Below, one piece after another: positions 1 to 7,428 of a stretch of 8,208 nucleotides of DNA; within the stretch, counting starts at the first letter, position 1, and the number at the start of each line of letters is the position of its first letter. Under the pieces are notes generated by a model. The model worked only from the letters and a program-made list of their open reading frames with translations. It was not told where the DNA came from and ran no database searches. The translations under genes and the position numbers were made by a program. This stretch comes from Neisseriaceae bacterium (GTDB lineage Bacteria; Pseudomonadota; Gammaproteobacteria; Burkholderiales; UBA11063), in assembly GCA_947470205.1 (NCBI GenBank), contig CANISK010000057.1, forward strand, positions 1-8,208, in the 5' to 3' direction.

Positions 1-927
1 ATTTGGCTATCTAAATTACAAATAGCAGAGCTTTTTCAAACGACTAAGCAAAATATAAGTAAACATATTAAAGCAATTTATAATGATAATGAATTAAATG
101 AAACACCAACTGTCAACGATCAGTTGACAGTTCAAGATGAAGGCGCGAGAAAGGTATCACGCAATATCACATTATACAACCTTGATATTATTTTAGCAAT
201 TGGTTATCGTGTAAATTCGATTCGTGGGGTTCAATTTAGACGTTATGCATCTACGATGTTAAAAGAATATCTCAAAAAAGGGTTTGTACTCAATGATGAT
301 AAATTAAAAAATCTTGGTGGTGGGAATTATTGGAAAGAGCTGCTTGATAGAATTAGGGATATTCGTTCAAGTAAAAAAGTTATGTATCGGCAAGTTCTAG
401 AATTATATTCAACCGCCGTAGATTATAACCCCAAGAGTGATGAAAGTATTACTTTTTTTAAAATTGTGCAAAATAAACTTCACTACGCAGCACATGGTAA
501 AACAGCTAGTGAGGTAATTTATTTTCGGGTCGATAGTGATAAACATTTTGTGGGATTGACTAATTTCAAAGGGAAAGAACCAATTAAAGCTGATATGATG
601 ATTGCTAAGAATTATCTGACTGAACAAGAGCTTCGTGTACTAAATAATCTTGTATCGGCATATTTTGATTTGGCAGAATTAAATGCAATTGAAGAGCGTG
701 CAATGCGAATGGTGGATTATATAAATGAATTAGATAATATCTTATCATCTACTGGTCGTAAAGTTCTTGAAACATCTGGAACTATTTCACATCTTCAAGC
801 TTGTGAAAAAGTCAACTCAGAATATAATAGGTATAAAAATAAAGAACTCACGTGTGTTGAAGAGGAGTATTTAAAAACAATCAACATCTTAGAAAAACAA
901 GCTTTATTGGAAACTCGCAAAAAATGA
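1..927 (+). CDS. rhuM: RhuM-family protein, 5'-truncated by the window edge
   Basis: The frame is open from base 1, so the start lies upstream; 308 residues are visible. The first residues (IWLSKLQIAELFQTTKQNIS, then KHIKAIYNDNEL) form a helix-turn-helix-like segment typical of RhuM proteins, which suggests DNA binding. The rest matches the family: VSRNITLYNLDIILAIGYRV, then FRRYASTMLKEYLKKGF, then a C-terminal domain with FKIVQNKLHYAAHGKTASE, GLTNFKGKEP, AKNYLTEQELRVLNNLVSAY and SGTISHLQA. The family is named from a Salmonella pathogenicity-island gene, and its biochemical role is not established. Members are often found inside type I restriction-modification operons, as here: hsdS begins 12 bases after the stop. 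The family assignment is strong. Any role, such as regulating or modulating the hsd operon, is inference. A TTG at 124 could be mistaken for the start, but it would cut off the conserved helix-turn-helix region. Confidence 0.9.
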   Translation: MWLSKLQIAELFQTTKQNISKHIKAIYNDNELNETPTVNDQLTVQDEGARKVSRNITLYNLDIILAIGYRVNSIRGVQFRRYASTMLKEYLKKGFVLNDDKLKNLGGGNYWKELLDRIRDIRSSKKVMYRQVLELYSTAVDYNPKSDESITFFKIVQNKLHYAAHGKTASEVIYFRVDSDKHFVGLTNFKGKEPIKADMMIAKNYLTEQELRVLNNLVSAYFDLAELNAIEERAMRMVDYINELDNILSSTGRKVLETSGTISHLQACEKVNSEYNRYKNKELTCVEEEYLKTINILEKQALLETRKK

Positions 928-939
928 AGAACTTTAAAT

Positions 940-2070
940 ATGAATGAATTAAATTATATAGAAAAACTGCTTGATGGCGAAAAAGTCGAGTGGAAACCTT
1001 TATGGGAAATTGCTGATTTAATAAGAGGTCGGGTAATATCAAAAGATTATCTTTTAAATAACGTAGGTGATTATCCAGTATACAGCTCTCAAACGGTTAA
1101 TAATGGACAAATTGGCAAGATAAATACCTATGATTATGATGGAGAATTTGTTAATTGGACAACTGATGGTGCAAACGCTGGAACAATTTTTTATCGTACA
1201 GGTAAGTTTTCGGTTACTAACGTTAGCGGTTTAATAAAATTAAAATCCGATATCAGATTGACTCATAAATTTATCTTTTATTGGCTTTCAAGAGAGGCAT
1301 ATAAATATGTTTATTCTGGCATGGGCAACCCTAAATTAATGAGTCATCAAATAGAAAAAATATTTATCCCGATTCCGCCTATTCATGTACAAAAAAAGAT
1401 TGTGCAGATTTTGGATGCATTTACAGAGCTTACTACAGAGCTTACTACAGAGCTTAAAGCAAGAAAGAAACAATATAACTATTATCGTGATAGATTATTA
1501 ACCTTCGGCGATGACGTACAGTGGAAACCTTTAGGTGAGATTTTAATTAGAACAAAAGGTACAAATATTACTGCCAGTCAAATGAAAATATTGCATAGAC
1601 CCAGCGCACCATTAAAAATATTTGCTGGAGGTAAAACTGTTGCATTTGTAAATTTTGAAGATATACCCGAAAAAAATATAAATAGATATCATTCTATTAT
1701 TGTTAAATCTCGCGGTGTCATTGAATTTGAATATTACGATAAACCATTTTCACATAAAAATGAGATGTGGGCATATCATTCTATAAACATCAACATTAAT
1801 ATTAAATTTGTTTATTATTTCTTAAAAACGCAAGAGCCATACTTTCAACATCTTGGCAGTAAAATGCAAATGCCACAAATTGCAACCCCAGATACAGATA
1901 AATTTAAAATCCCAATTCCGCCACTTCATGTGCAAGAGCGAATCGTTAAGCTATTGGATAAATTTGATACACTCACTGATTCAATCACTGATGGGCTACC
2001 TCGTGAGATTGAGTTACGTAAACAACAGTATAACTATTACCGAGACTTACTTTTAACTTTTCCAAAATAA
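940..2070 (+). CDS. hsdS: Type I restriction-modification specificity subunit HsdS (type IC-like)
   Basis: This 376-aa protein should be the DNA-recognition subunit of the HsdM2HsdS methyltransferase and of the full restriction complex. It has the usual pseudo-duplicated layout. Each half opens with WKPL (W18 and W195, giving VEWKPLWEI and VQWKPLGEI), continues through a variable target recognition domain (about 20-150 and 197-340), reaches IPIPP (P-rich edge followed by HVQ) and ends in a helical conserved region finishing QYNYYRDxLLTF (178-189 and 363-374). The first domain is expected to read the 5' half-site and the second the 3' half-site; the sequence read cannot be predicted. The central region holds TEL-TTEL-TTEL (residues 162-172), equivalent in position to the TAEL repeats of EcoR124I. 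There are no frameshifts, so both recognition domains look intact. The ATG is chosen because it lies 12 bases after the rhuM-like stop, with AAGAA upstream. Length is slightly below the roughly 400 aa of EcoR124I HsdS. Confidence 0.95.
   Translation: MNELNYIEKLLDGEKVEWKPLWEIADLIRGRVISKDYLLNNVGDYPVYSSQTVNNGQIGKINTYDYDGEFVNWTTDGANAGTIFYRTGKFSVTNVSGLIKLKSDIRLTHKFIFYWLSREAYKYVYSGMGNPKLMSHQIEKIFIPIPPIHVQKKIVQILDAFTELTTELTTELKARKKQYNYYRDRLLTFGDDVQWKPLGEILIRTKGTNITASQMKILHRPSAPLKIFAGGKTVAFVNFEDIPEKNINRYHSIIVKSRGVIEFEYYDKPFSHKNEMWAYHSINININIKFVYYFLKTQEPYFQHLGSKMQMPQIATPDTDKFKIPIPPLHVQERIVKLLDKFDTLTDSITDGLPREIELRKQQYNYYRDLLLTFPK
1422..1456 (+). repeat. 12-bp in-frame tandem repeat in the hsdS central spacer (TTEL)
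   Basis: The unit ACAGAGCTTACT occurs at 1423-1434 and 1435-1446, with a third partial copy (ACAGAGCTTA) at 1447-1456; period-12 identity starts at 1422. It encodes T-E-L-T-T-E-L-T-T-E-L (HsdS residues 162-172). In EcoR124I-type enzymes, gain or loss of one four-residue repeat at this place changes the length of the unspecific spacer in the bipartite DNA target. The same consequence here is inference from that precedent. Confidence 0.85.
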
Positions 2071-2082
2071 AATTAATTAAAC

Positions 2083-2229
2083 TGTCATTCCCGCGAGATA
2101 CACTGTCATTCCCGCGCAGACTCTTGTCATTCCCGCGCAGACTCTTGTCATTCCCGCGCAGACTCTTGTCATTCCCGCGCAGACTCTTGTCATTCCCGCG
2201 CAGACTCTTGTCATTCCCGCGCAGACTCT
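2083..2229 (+). repeat. 21-bp tandem array of the element's left end
   Basis: Seven head-to-tail 21-bp units start at 2083, 2104, 2125, 2146, 2167, 2188 and 2209, and an eighth start at 2230 leads into the inverted-repeat element. Every unit begins TGTCATTCCCGCG. Units two to seven are identical, with tail CAGACTCT, while the first has tail AGATACAC. The array starts 12 bases after the hsdS stop. Because 21 is divisible by three, it produces spurious open frames on both strands (SFPRRL and SLRGNDK repeats), which are not genes. Confidence 0.95.
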
Positions 2230-2301
2230 TGTCATTCCCGCGTAGGCGGGAATCCATGCCCTATAACGTTATACTGGATCCCCGCATGCGCGAGGATGAC
2301 A
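2230..2301. repeat. 72-bp dispersed inverted-repeat element (dRS3/REP-like core)
   Basis: The ends are inverted repeats: TGTCATTCC on the left and GGATGACA on the right. The outer 27 bases of the two arms agree at 22 positions. The left arm contains a perfect hairpin, ATTCCCGC (2234-2241) and GCGGGAAT (2246-2253) around loop GTAG, which fits the ATTCCC-N8-GGGAAT format of neisserial dRS3 repeats. The centre is a perfect 12-bp palindrome, TATAACGTTATA (2262-2273). Elements of this look are non-coding and dispersed in many proteobacterial genomes. No transposase is encoded and no clear target-site duplication is visible. Confidence 0.8.
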
Positions 2302-2349
2302 ACATTGTGCGCGAGGATGACAACATTGTGCGCGAGGATGACAACGTTA
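2287..2349 (+). repeat. 21-bp tandem array of the element's right end
   Basis: Three 21-bp units occupy 2287-2307, 2308-2328 and 2329-2349. The first two are identical: TGCGCGAGGATGACA plus ACATTG. The third ends ACGTTA instead. The first unit contains the right terminus of the inverted-repeat element. Read on the other strand, the unit matches the left-array unit at 16 of 21 positions when aligned from TGTCAT, so both flanking arrays are the same 21-bp module in opposite orientations. Confidence 0.9.
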
Positions 2350-2370
2350 TTCGCTTATGTAAAGGCTGGT

Positions 2371-2937
2371 ATGGATAAAATAACAGAAGTAAAACAGTTA
2401 ATTAATGAAATTAATTGTCTGCATAGTAAATTTTCTAATGATTATTTTGAAACTGGTAAGATTGAAAAAATCAACCTATCTAAAACGATTACACATGTAC
2501 CGATAGAGAATATCTATAAATACCGCCTCACTTTACATGAGAGTATTAATGATTATCTAATGATTGCCAATATTGATATTAGATATTTTTATCGAGTAAA
2601 AACCCGTGAAAGCATTGACGATAAAATTAAGCGGTTTTCGAGCCGTGATGAGCAATATCCAGTTAATAATTGGCTTAATGATATTTTTGGAGTGCGGATT
2701 ATTTTAACTGCACCAGAAATAAAAATCGTGATGGATTTATTAGATGATTGGCAAAATGAATTTAATCTAAAAAACTGGTATCTGCAGGATAAAGATTGCT
2801 ATCGCGGGCTCGGGCTACATATTTATTTTAAAAATAAAAATAATTTTTATTTCCCTTGGGAATTGCAAATCTGGGATGCGCTAGATATTAATACTAATAT
2901 CCAAAATCATGAAAAATTTAAACGTAATTTTGTATAA
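2371..2937 (+). CDS. RelA/SpoT-like (alarmone synthetase-fold) protein inside the hsd operon
   Basis: This 188-aa protein consists essentially of one RelA/SpoT synthetase-like domain; no HD hydrolase, TGS or ACT domain is present. Family residues are visible in order: R75-x-K77-x3-S81-x3-K85 (ATP-binding strand and loop), N-D104-IFGVRI (Mg-binding Asp), Y144-R-G-L-G-L-H150 (equivalent to the GYRSLH guanine-binding loop) and W-E164-LQIWD (catalytic/Mg Glu, as in the EVQI motif), then H180-EKFKR (as in EHKLKYK). Such proteins transfer pyrophosphate from ATP to GDP/GTP to make (p)ppGpp; some toxic relatives modify tRNA instead. Substrate and activity here are unknown. The loop contains two extra residues from a 6-bp duplication. 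The ATG at 2371 is chosen because the frame upstream is only repeat sequence (MTTLCAR repeats) and AAAGG lies just before it. It sits between hsdS and hsdR, nine bases before hsdR, so co-transcription with the R-M genes is likely. The N-terminal 70 residues are not recognised beyond being part of this family's helical lead-in. Confidence 0.82.
   Translation: MDKITEVKQLINEINCLHSKFSNDYFETGKIEKINLSKTITHVPIENIYKYRLTLHESINDYLMIANIDIRYFYRVKTRESIDDKIKRFSSRDEQYPVNNWLNDIFGVRIILTAPEIKIVMDLLDDWQNEFNLKNWYLQDKDCYRGLGLHIYFKNKNNFYFPWELQIWDALDINTNIQNHEKFKRNFV
2805..2816 (+). repeat. 6-bp tandem duplication in the synthetase nucleotide-binding loop
   Basis: CGGGCT is present twice in direct succession (2805-2810 and 2811-2816). 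It turns an expected Y-R-G-L-H into Y-R-G-L-G-L-H (residues 144-150) without changing the frame. Removing one copy would restore the spacing usual in RelA/SpoT synthetases. Confidence 0.8.
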
Positions 2938-2946
2938 CAGGATATT

Positions 2947-5900
2947 ATGGACAATCATACAATAGTAGAATCAAAAAACTTTATCATTCTAGATGAGTAT
3001 AGTAAAATCGAACAAACTGAGGATGGGTATCAAACAGAGGCGGAATTGGAGCGTGAACTTATCGCTGATTTAATCAATCAGGGGTATGAGTATATTACAG
3101 ACCTAAACTCTACAGAAAAAATGCTAAATAATATTAGGGTACAGTTACAGAAATTAAATGATGTGGAGTTTTTAGATAGCGAATGGAAGCGATTTGTCAC
3201 CTTATACCTAAATAAACCCAGTGATAATATGACAGATAGAACGCGTAAATTGCACGATAATCATGTGTATGATTTTGTCTTTGATGATGGGCATATTAAA
3301 AACATTCATTTATTAGATAAACAAAATATCACAAAAAATAAATTACAAGCAATCACCCAATTTGAACAAGCAGGAACCCATGCTAACCGATACGATGTAA
3401 CTGTATTAGTCAATGGCTTACCATTGGTGCAAATAGAGCTTAAAAAACGCGGGGTGGCTATTCGTGAGGCATTTAACCAGATGCACCGCTATAGTAAAGA
3501 AAGTTTTAATACCGAAAACTCTTTATTTAAATATTTGCAAATTTTTGTTATCTCAAATGGTACGGATAGCCGTTATTTTGCTAATACCACTAAACGTAAT
3601 AAAAATAGCTTTGATTTTACGATGAATTGGGCAAAATCAGATAATAATATAATCAAAGACTTAAAAGACTTCACCGCAACATTTTTTCAAAAAAATACTT
3701 TATTAAATTTACTAATTACCTACTCGGTATTTAATGTAAATAATACCCTATTAATCATGCGACCATATCAAATAGCAGCCACTGAACGTGTTTTATGGAA
3801 AATCAAAAGCTCATATCAAAGTAAAAATTGGAGTAACCCAAAAGGTGGTGGATATATTTGGCATACCACTGGGTCGGGTAAAACGCTTACTAGCTTTAAA
3901 ACTTCCCAATTAGTGACATTGTTGCCGTTTATAGATAAAGTTTTATTTGTGGTAGATAGAAAAGATTTGGATGATCAGACCATGAAGGAGTATAAAAAAT
4001 TATCAAAAGATAGTGCAAGCGGTTCTAATAGTACCAAAGGACTAAAAAAGAACTTAGATTCAACTGATAACAAAATCATAGTTACCACTATCCAAAAATT
4101 AAATAATCTCATGCGCGAGAATGATTTACCGATATATAGTAAACAAGTGGTATTTATTTTTGATGAAGCACACCGCTCCCAGTTTGGTGAGGCACAAAAA
4201 AATCTTCAAAAGAAATTTAAATATTATTATCAATTTGGCTTTACCGGGACGCCAATTTTTCCTGAAAATGCCTTGGGCTCAGATACAACCGCATCAGTAT
4301 TTGGGTGTGAGTTACATTCGTATGTGATAACTGACGCAATACGCGATGAAAAGGTGCTAAAGTTTAAGGTAGACTATAATAACGTGCGTCCGCAGTTTAA
4401 AAATGTAGAACAAGAGCAAGACGACATAAAATTATCTTTCCTTGAGGGTAAAGAGGCTCTCTTACACCCAAATAGAATCAAAGAAATAGCTCAATATATT
4501 TTAGATAACTTTAAGCAAAAAACTCATCGCCTCACGCCCAATGGCAAAGGGTTTAATGCTATGTTTGCGGTTAGCAGTGTGGAATCTGCAAAATTATATT
4601 ATGAAACATTTAAAACTCTACAAAAAGATCATGACAAAAAGCTCAAAATTGCCACCATCTTCTCATTTGCTCCCAATGAAGAACAAAGCGCAAAAGGGGA
4701 GATTTTGGATGAATCATTTGAGCCATCAATGATGAGTTTGAGTGCAAAAGAGTTTTTAAATAGTGCCATTAGTGATTATAACACCATGTTTAACTCAAGT
4801 TACAGCGTGGATAGTGATGGGTTTGAAAATTATTATAAAGACATTGCAAAGCGTGTGAGGGGTTTTGATGGTGATGATAATAAACTTCCACCCGAGGAAA
4901 TGGTTGATCTTTTAATCGTCGTTGGTATGTTTTTAACTGGATTTGACGCCCCAACCATGAACACGCTATTTATAGATAAAAATCTGCGTTACCACGGGCT
5001 AATTCAAGCATATTCAAGAACTAATCGTATTTATGATGCCACAAAAACATTCGGCAATATTATCACGTTTCGTGATTTAGAACAAGCCACTATCGATGCC
5101 ATTAAATTATTTGGGGACAAAAATACAAGAAATGTGGTGTTAGAAAAAAGCTATAAAGAGTATATGAATGGATTTCTTGATAAACAAACTAATGAAACGA
5201 GAACGGGGTATATTGATATAGTGGCAAATTTACAAGAGCATTTTCCACGCCCAGAAGATATCACCAAAGAAAGCGATAAAAAAGAATTTGTAAAGTTATT
5301 TGGTGAATATTTAAAAGTTGAAAATATATTACAAAATTATGATGAATTTGTGGGCTTGAAAGCATTCCAAGAGATAGATAAAAATAATCCAATTGATGTG
5401 GAGGCATTTAAAATCAAACATTATCTGAGTGATGAAGATATATCATTGATGAGTAATATTAATATCCCATCAGAACGAATCATTCAGGATTACCGCTCTA
5501 CTTATAACGATATTCGTGATTGGATTCGTAATGACAAGACAGCAAAAAATAAAAATAAATCTACGATAGACTGGAATGATGTGGTTTTTGAAGTTGATTT
5601 ATTGAAGTCTCAAGAGATTAATTTGGATTATATTTTGGAATTGATTTTTGAACATAGTCGGAATAATAAAGATAAAACGGTGATTGTGGATGAGGTACGT
5701 CGTTTAATTAGATCTAGCATTGGCAATAGAGCAAAAGAGAGCTTGGTGGTGGATTTTATTAATCAGACTAATTTGGATAAAATTATTGACAAATCCAGCA
5801 TTCTTGATGAGTTTTATAATTATGCAGCAAAAATCAGATCACAAGAAGCGCATGAATTAATCACATCAGAGGGCTTAAATAAGGATAAAGCAAGGAATTA

Positions 5901-6078
5901 TCTATCATCATCATTGAAACGTGGCTTTGCAAGTGAGTATGGAACTGATTTAGACGCATTATTACCATCCATGAGCAAACTCAAGCCAGAATATCTAATT
6001 AAAAAACAAACCGTATTCCAAAAACTCTCCGCCTTTGTGGAGAAGTTTAAAGATCTTCTAAAGAGTGATTTGAGCTAA
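2947..6078 (+). CDS. hsdR: Type I restriction endonuclease motor/nuclease subunit HsdR (EcoR124I-like)
   Basis: This 1043-aa subunit joins HsdM2HsdS to translocate DNA using ATP and cut it when the target is unmethylated. Length and sequence follow EcoR124I HsdR (about 1038 aa) from end to end. The N-terminal PD-(D/E)xK nuclease has D150 ([10 protein letters not shown]) and E164-L-K166 (QIELKK), followed by the QxxxY-type motif region [12 protein letters not shown]. The helicase motor has Walker A GSGKT (309-313), DEAH (406-409), TGTP (433-436), [17 protein letters not shown] and motif [10 protein letters not shown] (R691, R694). The C-terminal part, with [20 protein letters not shown] and a helical end, corresponds to the region that docks on the methyltransferase. 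All catalytic residues are intact, so the enzyme should be active. The start has AGGA four bases upstream and an N-terminus ([12 protein letters not shown]) matching the family. It follows the RelA/SpoT-like gene by nine bases and ends 27 bases from trmB on the other strand. Confidence 0.97.
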   Translation: MDNHTIVESKNFIILDEYSKIEQTEDGYQTEAELERELIADLINQGYEYITDLNSTEKMLNNIRVQLQKLNDVEFLDSEWKRFVTLYLNKPSDNMTDRTRKLHDNHVYDFVFDDGHIKNIHLLDKQNITKNKLQAITQFEQAGTHANRYDVTVLVNGLPLVQIELKKRGVAIREAFNQMHRYSKESFNTENSLFKYLQIFVISNGTDSRYFANTTKRNKNSFDFTMNWAKSDNNIIKDLKDFTATFFQKNTLLNLLITYSVFNVNNTLLIMRPYQIAATERVLWKIKSSYQSKNWSNPKGGGYIWHTTGSGKTLTSFKTSQLVTLLPFIDKVLFVVDRKDLDDQTMKEYKKLSKDSASGSNSTKGLKKNLDSTDNKIIVTTIQKLNNLMRENDLPIYSKQVVFIFDEAHRSQFGEAQKNLQKKFKYYYQFGFTGTPIFPENALGSDTTASVFGCELHSYVITDAIRDEKVLKFKVDYNNVRPQFKNVEQEQDDIKLSFLEGKEALLHPNRIKEIAQYILDNFKQKTHRLTPNGKGFNAMFAVSSVESAKLYYETFKTLQKDHDKKLKIATIFSFAPNEEQSAKGEILDESFEPSMMSLSAKEFLNSAISDYNTMFNSSYSVDSDGFENYYKDIAKRVRGFDGDDNKLPPEEMVDLLIVVGMFLTGFDAPTMNTLFIDKNLRYHGLIQAYSRTNRIYDATKTFGNIITFRDLEQATIDAIKLFGDKNTRNVVLEKSYKEYMNGFLDKQTNETRTGYIDIVANLQEHFPRPEDITKESDKKEFVKLFGEYLKVENILQNYDEFVGLKAFQEIDKNNPIDVEAFKIKHYLSDEDISLMSNINIPSERIIQDYRSTYNDIRDWIRNDKTAKNKNKSTIDWNDVVFEVDLLKSQEINLDYILELIFEHSRNNKDKTVIVDEVRRLIRSSIGNRAKESLVVDFINQTNLDKIIDKSSILDEFYNYAAKIRSQEAHELITSEGLNKDKARNYLSSSLKRGFASEYGTDLDALLPSMSKLKPEYLIKKQTVFQKLSAFVEKFKDLLKSDLS

Positions 6079-6105
6079 TCAGGTTATGTAAGAAGTTGAT
6101 ATGTA

Positions 6106-6774
6106 TTATTTTACTTTAAAATAAATATCCCAAGTTTTATGTCCCAAGCCAATACCACGTTTTTCAAATTTGGTGTAAGGTCTATAATCTGGCTTGGGGA
6201 TAAAATCCACTCCAATATTTTTTAACTTATCATTTTTATTTAAAATATCCAATATCCAATAGGCATAATCCTCCCAGTCGGTTGCAACATGAATATATCC
6301 TTGAGGCAATAGTTTACTCACCAATAATTCCACAAATTCACCCTGTATCAGTCTTCTTTTATGATGGCGTTTTTTATGCCATGGGTCTGGGAAGTAAATA
6401 TGAAATCCATGGATGGAATGATCTGTAATCATATCTTGCAAGACTTCTACCGCATCGTGTTTGATTATTCTCAGATTGTGTATTTGATGTTCTTGGATTG
6501 ACATTAATAATGACCCAACTCCAGGGCCATGCACTTCAATGCCCAGATAATCATTTTCTGGGTTTTGTTTCGCAATTTGCCATGTGGCATCTCCCATGCC
6601 AAAGCCAATTTCAATGATTTTATTATTAGCGGAGTTAAATATTTGATTTAAGTCTACGTGAGAGGTGGTATACTCCACACCAAAAATTGGCATTAGAGTA
6701 TCTATGGCATTTTGTTGCCCTTTGGTGATTTTACCTTGTCTTAAAACAAAGCTCTTTATTTTTCTGTGTAGCAT
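6106..6774 (-). CDS. trmB: tRNA (guanine-N7-)-methyltransferase
   Basis: This 222-aa cytoplasmic enzyme transfers a methyl group from S-adenosylmethionine to N7 of G46 in the tRNA variable loop. Visible signatures are the lead-in IKSFVLRQGK (6-15), the SAM-binding motif EIGFGMG (55-61), IEVHGPGVG (79-87), the hallmark FPDPWHKKRHHKRR (128-141), VATDWEDYA (163-171) and the C-terminal TKFE-x3-G-x2-LGH (201-212, tRNA/SAM site). The protein is full length for bacterial TrmB, with no missing motifs. The ATG at 6774 lies 13 bases after the vapC stop, and there is no obvious Shine-Dalgarno, so translation may be coupled. It is the last gene of the minus-strand run and converges on hsdR. No clear terminator hairpin is seen in the 27-bp gap. 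Confidence 0.96.
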   Translation of the reverse strand: MLHRKIKSFVLRQGKITKGQQNAIDTLMPIFGVEYTTSHVDLNQIFNSANNKIIEIGFGMGDATWQIAKQNPENDYLGIEVHGPGVGSLLMSIQEHQIHNLRIIKHDAVEVLQDMITDHSIHGFHIYFPDPWHKKRHHKRRLIQGEFVELLVSKLLPQGYIHVATDWEDYAYWILDILNKNDKLKNIGVDFIPKPDYRPYTKFEKRGIGLGHKTWDIYFKVK

Positions 6775-6787
6775 AGTAACTAATGAT

Positions 6788-7180
6788 TTATCTAATTTGA
6801 ATAATTTGTAAATTTAACGCTTTGGTTAGATTGTTCCATGCTTTATCTGCTGTGTAAACTGGAATATTTAATATTTTGGCAGTTGCCAAACATGCTCTAT
6901 CGCCCAAGGATAATCCATATTGTTTTGTGAGATTGATTATTTGACCGACCAGCATTGCATACTCACAAGTAAATTCTACCGGTCTTACTAAACTTATTAT
7001 GTTATTGATTTTTTCTAGATCGGCATAACCGTTTCTGTGTAGATATGTTGTTACTTCTGCTATATTTACTGTACTCATATGTGCATGTGGTAATTGTTCA
7101 CATATTATATCTGCACCAATTTCATTATTAATTAGAGCAAGCAGTGCTGAGGTATCTAAAATTATTTTATTGCTCATCAT
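6788..7180 (-). CDS. vapC: PIN-domain toxin, VapC-type ribonuclease
   Basis: The protein is about 130 aa. The PIN-domain acidic residues are all present: D9 (IILDTSALLAL), E42 (NIAEV), D94 (LSLGDRACLATA) and D112 (VYTADKAW). VapC toxins are Mg-dependent endoribonucleases that typically cut tRNA or rRNA when the antitoxin is lost. The target of this one cannot be told. It overlaps the end of vapB by 14 bases in another frame, the usual translationally coupled arrangement. Two ATGs (7180 and 7177) are equally possible starts; a TTG at 7183 is less likely. The intact catalytic set argues for an active toxin held by VapB. Confidence 0.88.
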   Translation of the reverse strand: MMSNKIILDTSALLALINNEIGADIICEQLPHAHMSTVNIAEVTTYLHRNGYADLEKINNIISLVRPVEFTCEYAMLVGQIINLTKQYGLSLGDRACLATAKILNIPVYTADKAWNNLTKALNLQIIQIR

Positions 7181-7418
7181 CAAAATCTTTGTGTTTATTT
7201 TTTATAAAATCATCAACAATTGATTTATTATGAAAAAATTTTTTAATATCATGTTGTATATGCTGTAATTTTGATTTTACAGTTTCTATTATAATTTGAT
7301 TTTCATTATTTACAGTTATAATTATTTCATCATTAGGTAAAATTGATAATATTTGCCTAATGTGTGTTGGGATTGATATTGTATAATCCTGGTAAATTTT
7401 ACAATGAAATTCTTGCAT
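7167..7418 (-). CDS. vapB: AbrB/SpoVT-type antitoxin, VapB-like
   Basis: This 83-aa protein has an N-terminal swapped-hairpin (AbrB/MazE-like) DNA-binding region: YTISIPTHIRQIL, then PNDEIIITVNNENQIIIE (about residues 12-48). The C-terminal tail is charged, ending FIKNKHKDFDDEQ, of the kind antitoxins insert into the toxin active site. It overlaps the downstream PIN-domain gene. It probably neutralises the toxin and represses its own promoter as the pair. The ATG at 7418 has a good Shine-Dalgarno (AAAGGA) a few bases upstream. The sequence is divergent, so the family call rests on the first 48 residues plus the context. Confidence 0.83.
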   Translation of the reverse strand: MQEFHCKIYQDYTISIPTHIRQILSILPNDEIIITVNNENQIIIETVKSKLQHIQHDIKKFFHNKSIVDDFIKNKHKDFDDEQ

Positions 7419-7428
7419 GGTATATCCT

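Noticed and set aside
124..927. TTG at 124 as the start of the rhuM-like gene
   Set aside because: The same frame is open to base 1, and the upstream 41 codons encode the conserved helix-turn-helix-like part of the family, so the true start is outside the window.
2083..2349. CRISPR array
   Set aside because: The period is only 21 bp and the parts between conserved blocks are identical, not unique spacers. Two arrays run in opposite orientation around a palindromic core, and no cas genes are present.
2296..2370. N-terminal extension (MTTLCAR repeats) of the RelA/SpoT-like protein
   Set aside because: It is translated from the right-end repeat array and has no counterpart in the domain. The ATG at 2371 has AAAGG upstream and gives a normal small-synthetase length.
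1985..2378. Open frames across the repeat array on both strands (SLRGNDK and SFPRRL repeats)
   Set aside because: They are by-products of a 21-bp tandem repeat whose period is divisible by three. The minus-strand frame also runs into the end of hsdS.
6079..6105. Bidirectional terminator between hsdR and trmB
   Set aside because: No inverted repeat with a T-run was found in the short gap.
7181..7183. TTG start for vapC
   Set aside because: Two ATG codons follow immediately, and the family motif LDTSALL lies normally spaced after either of them.
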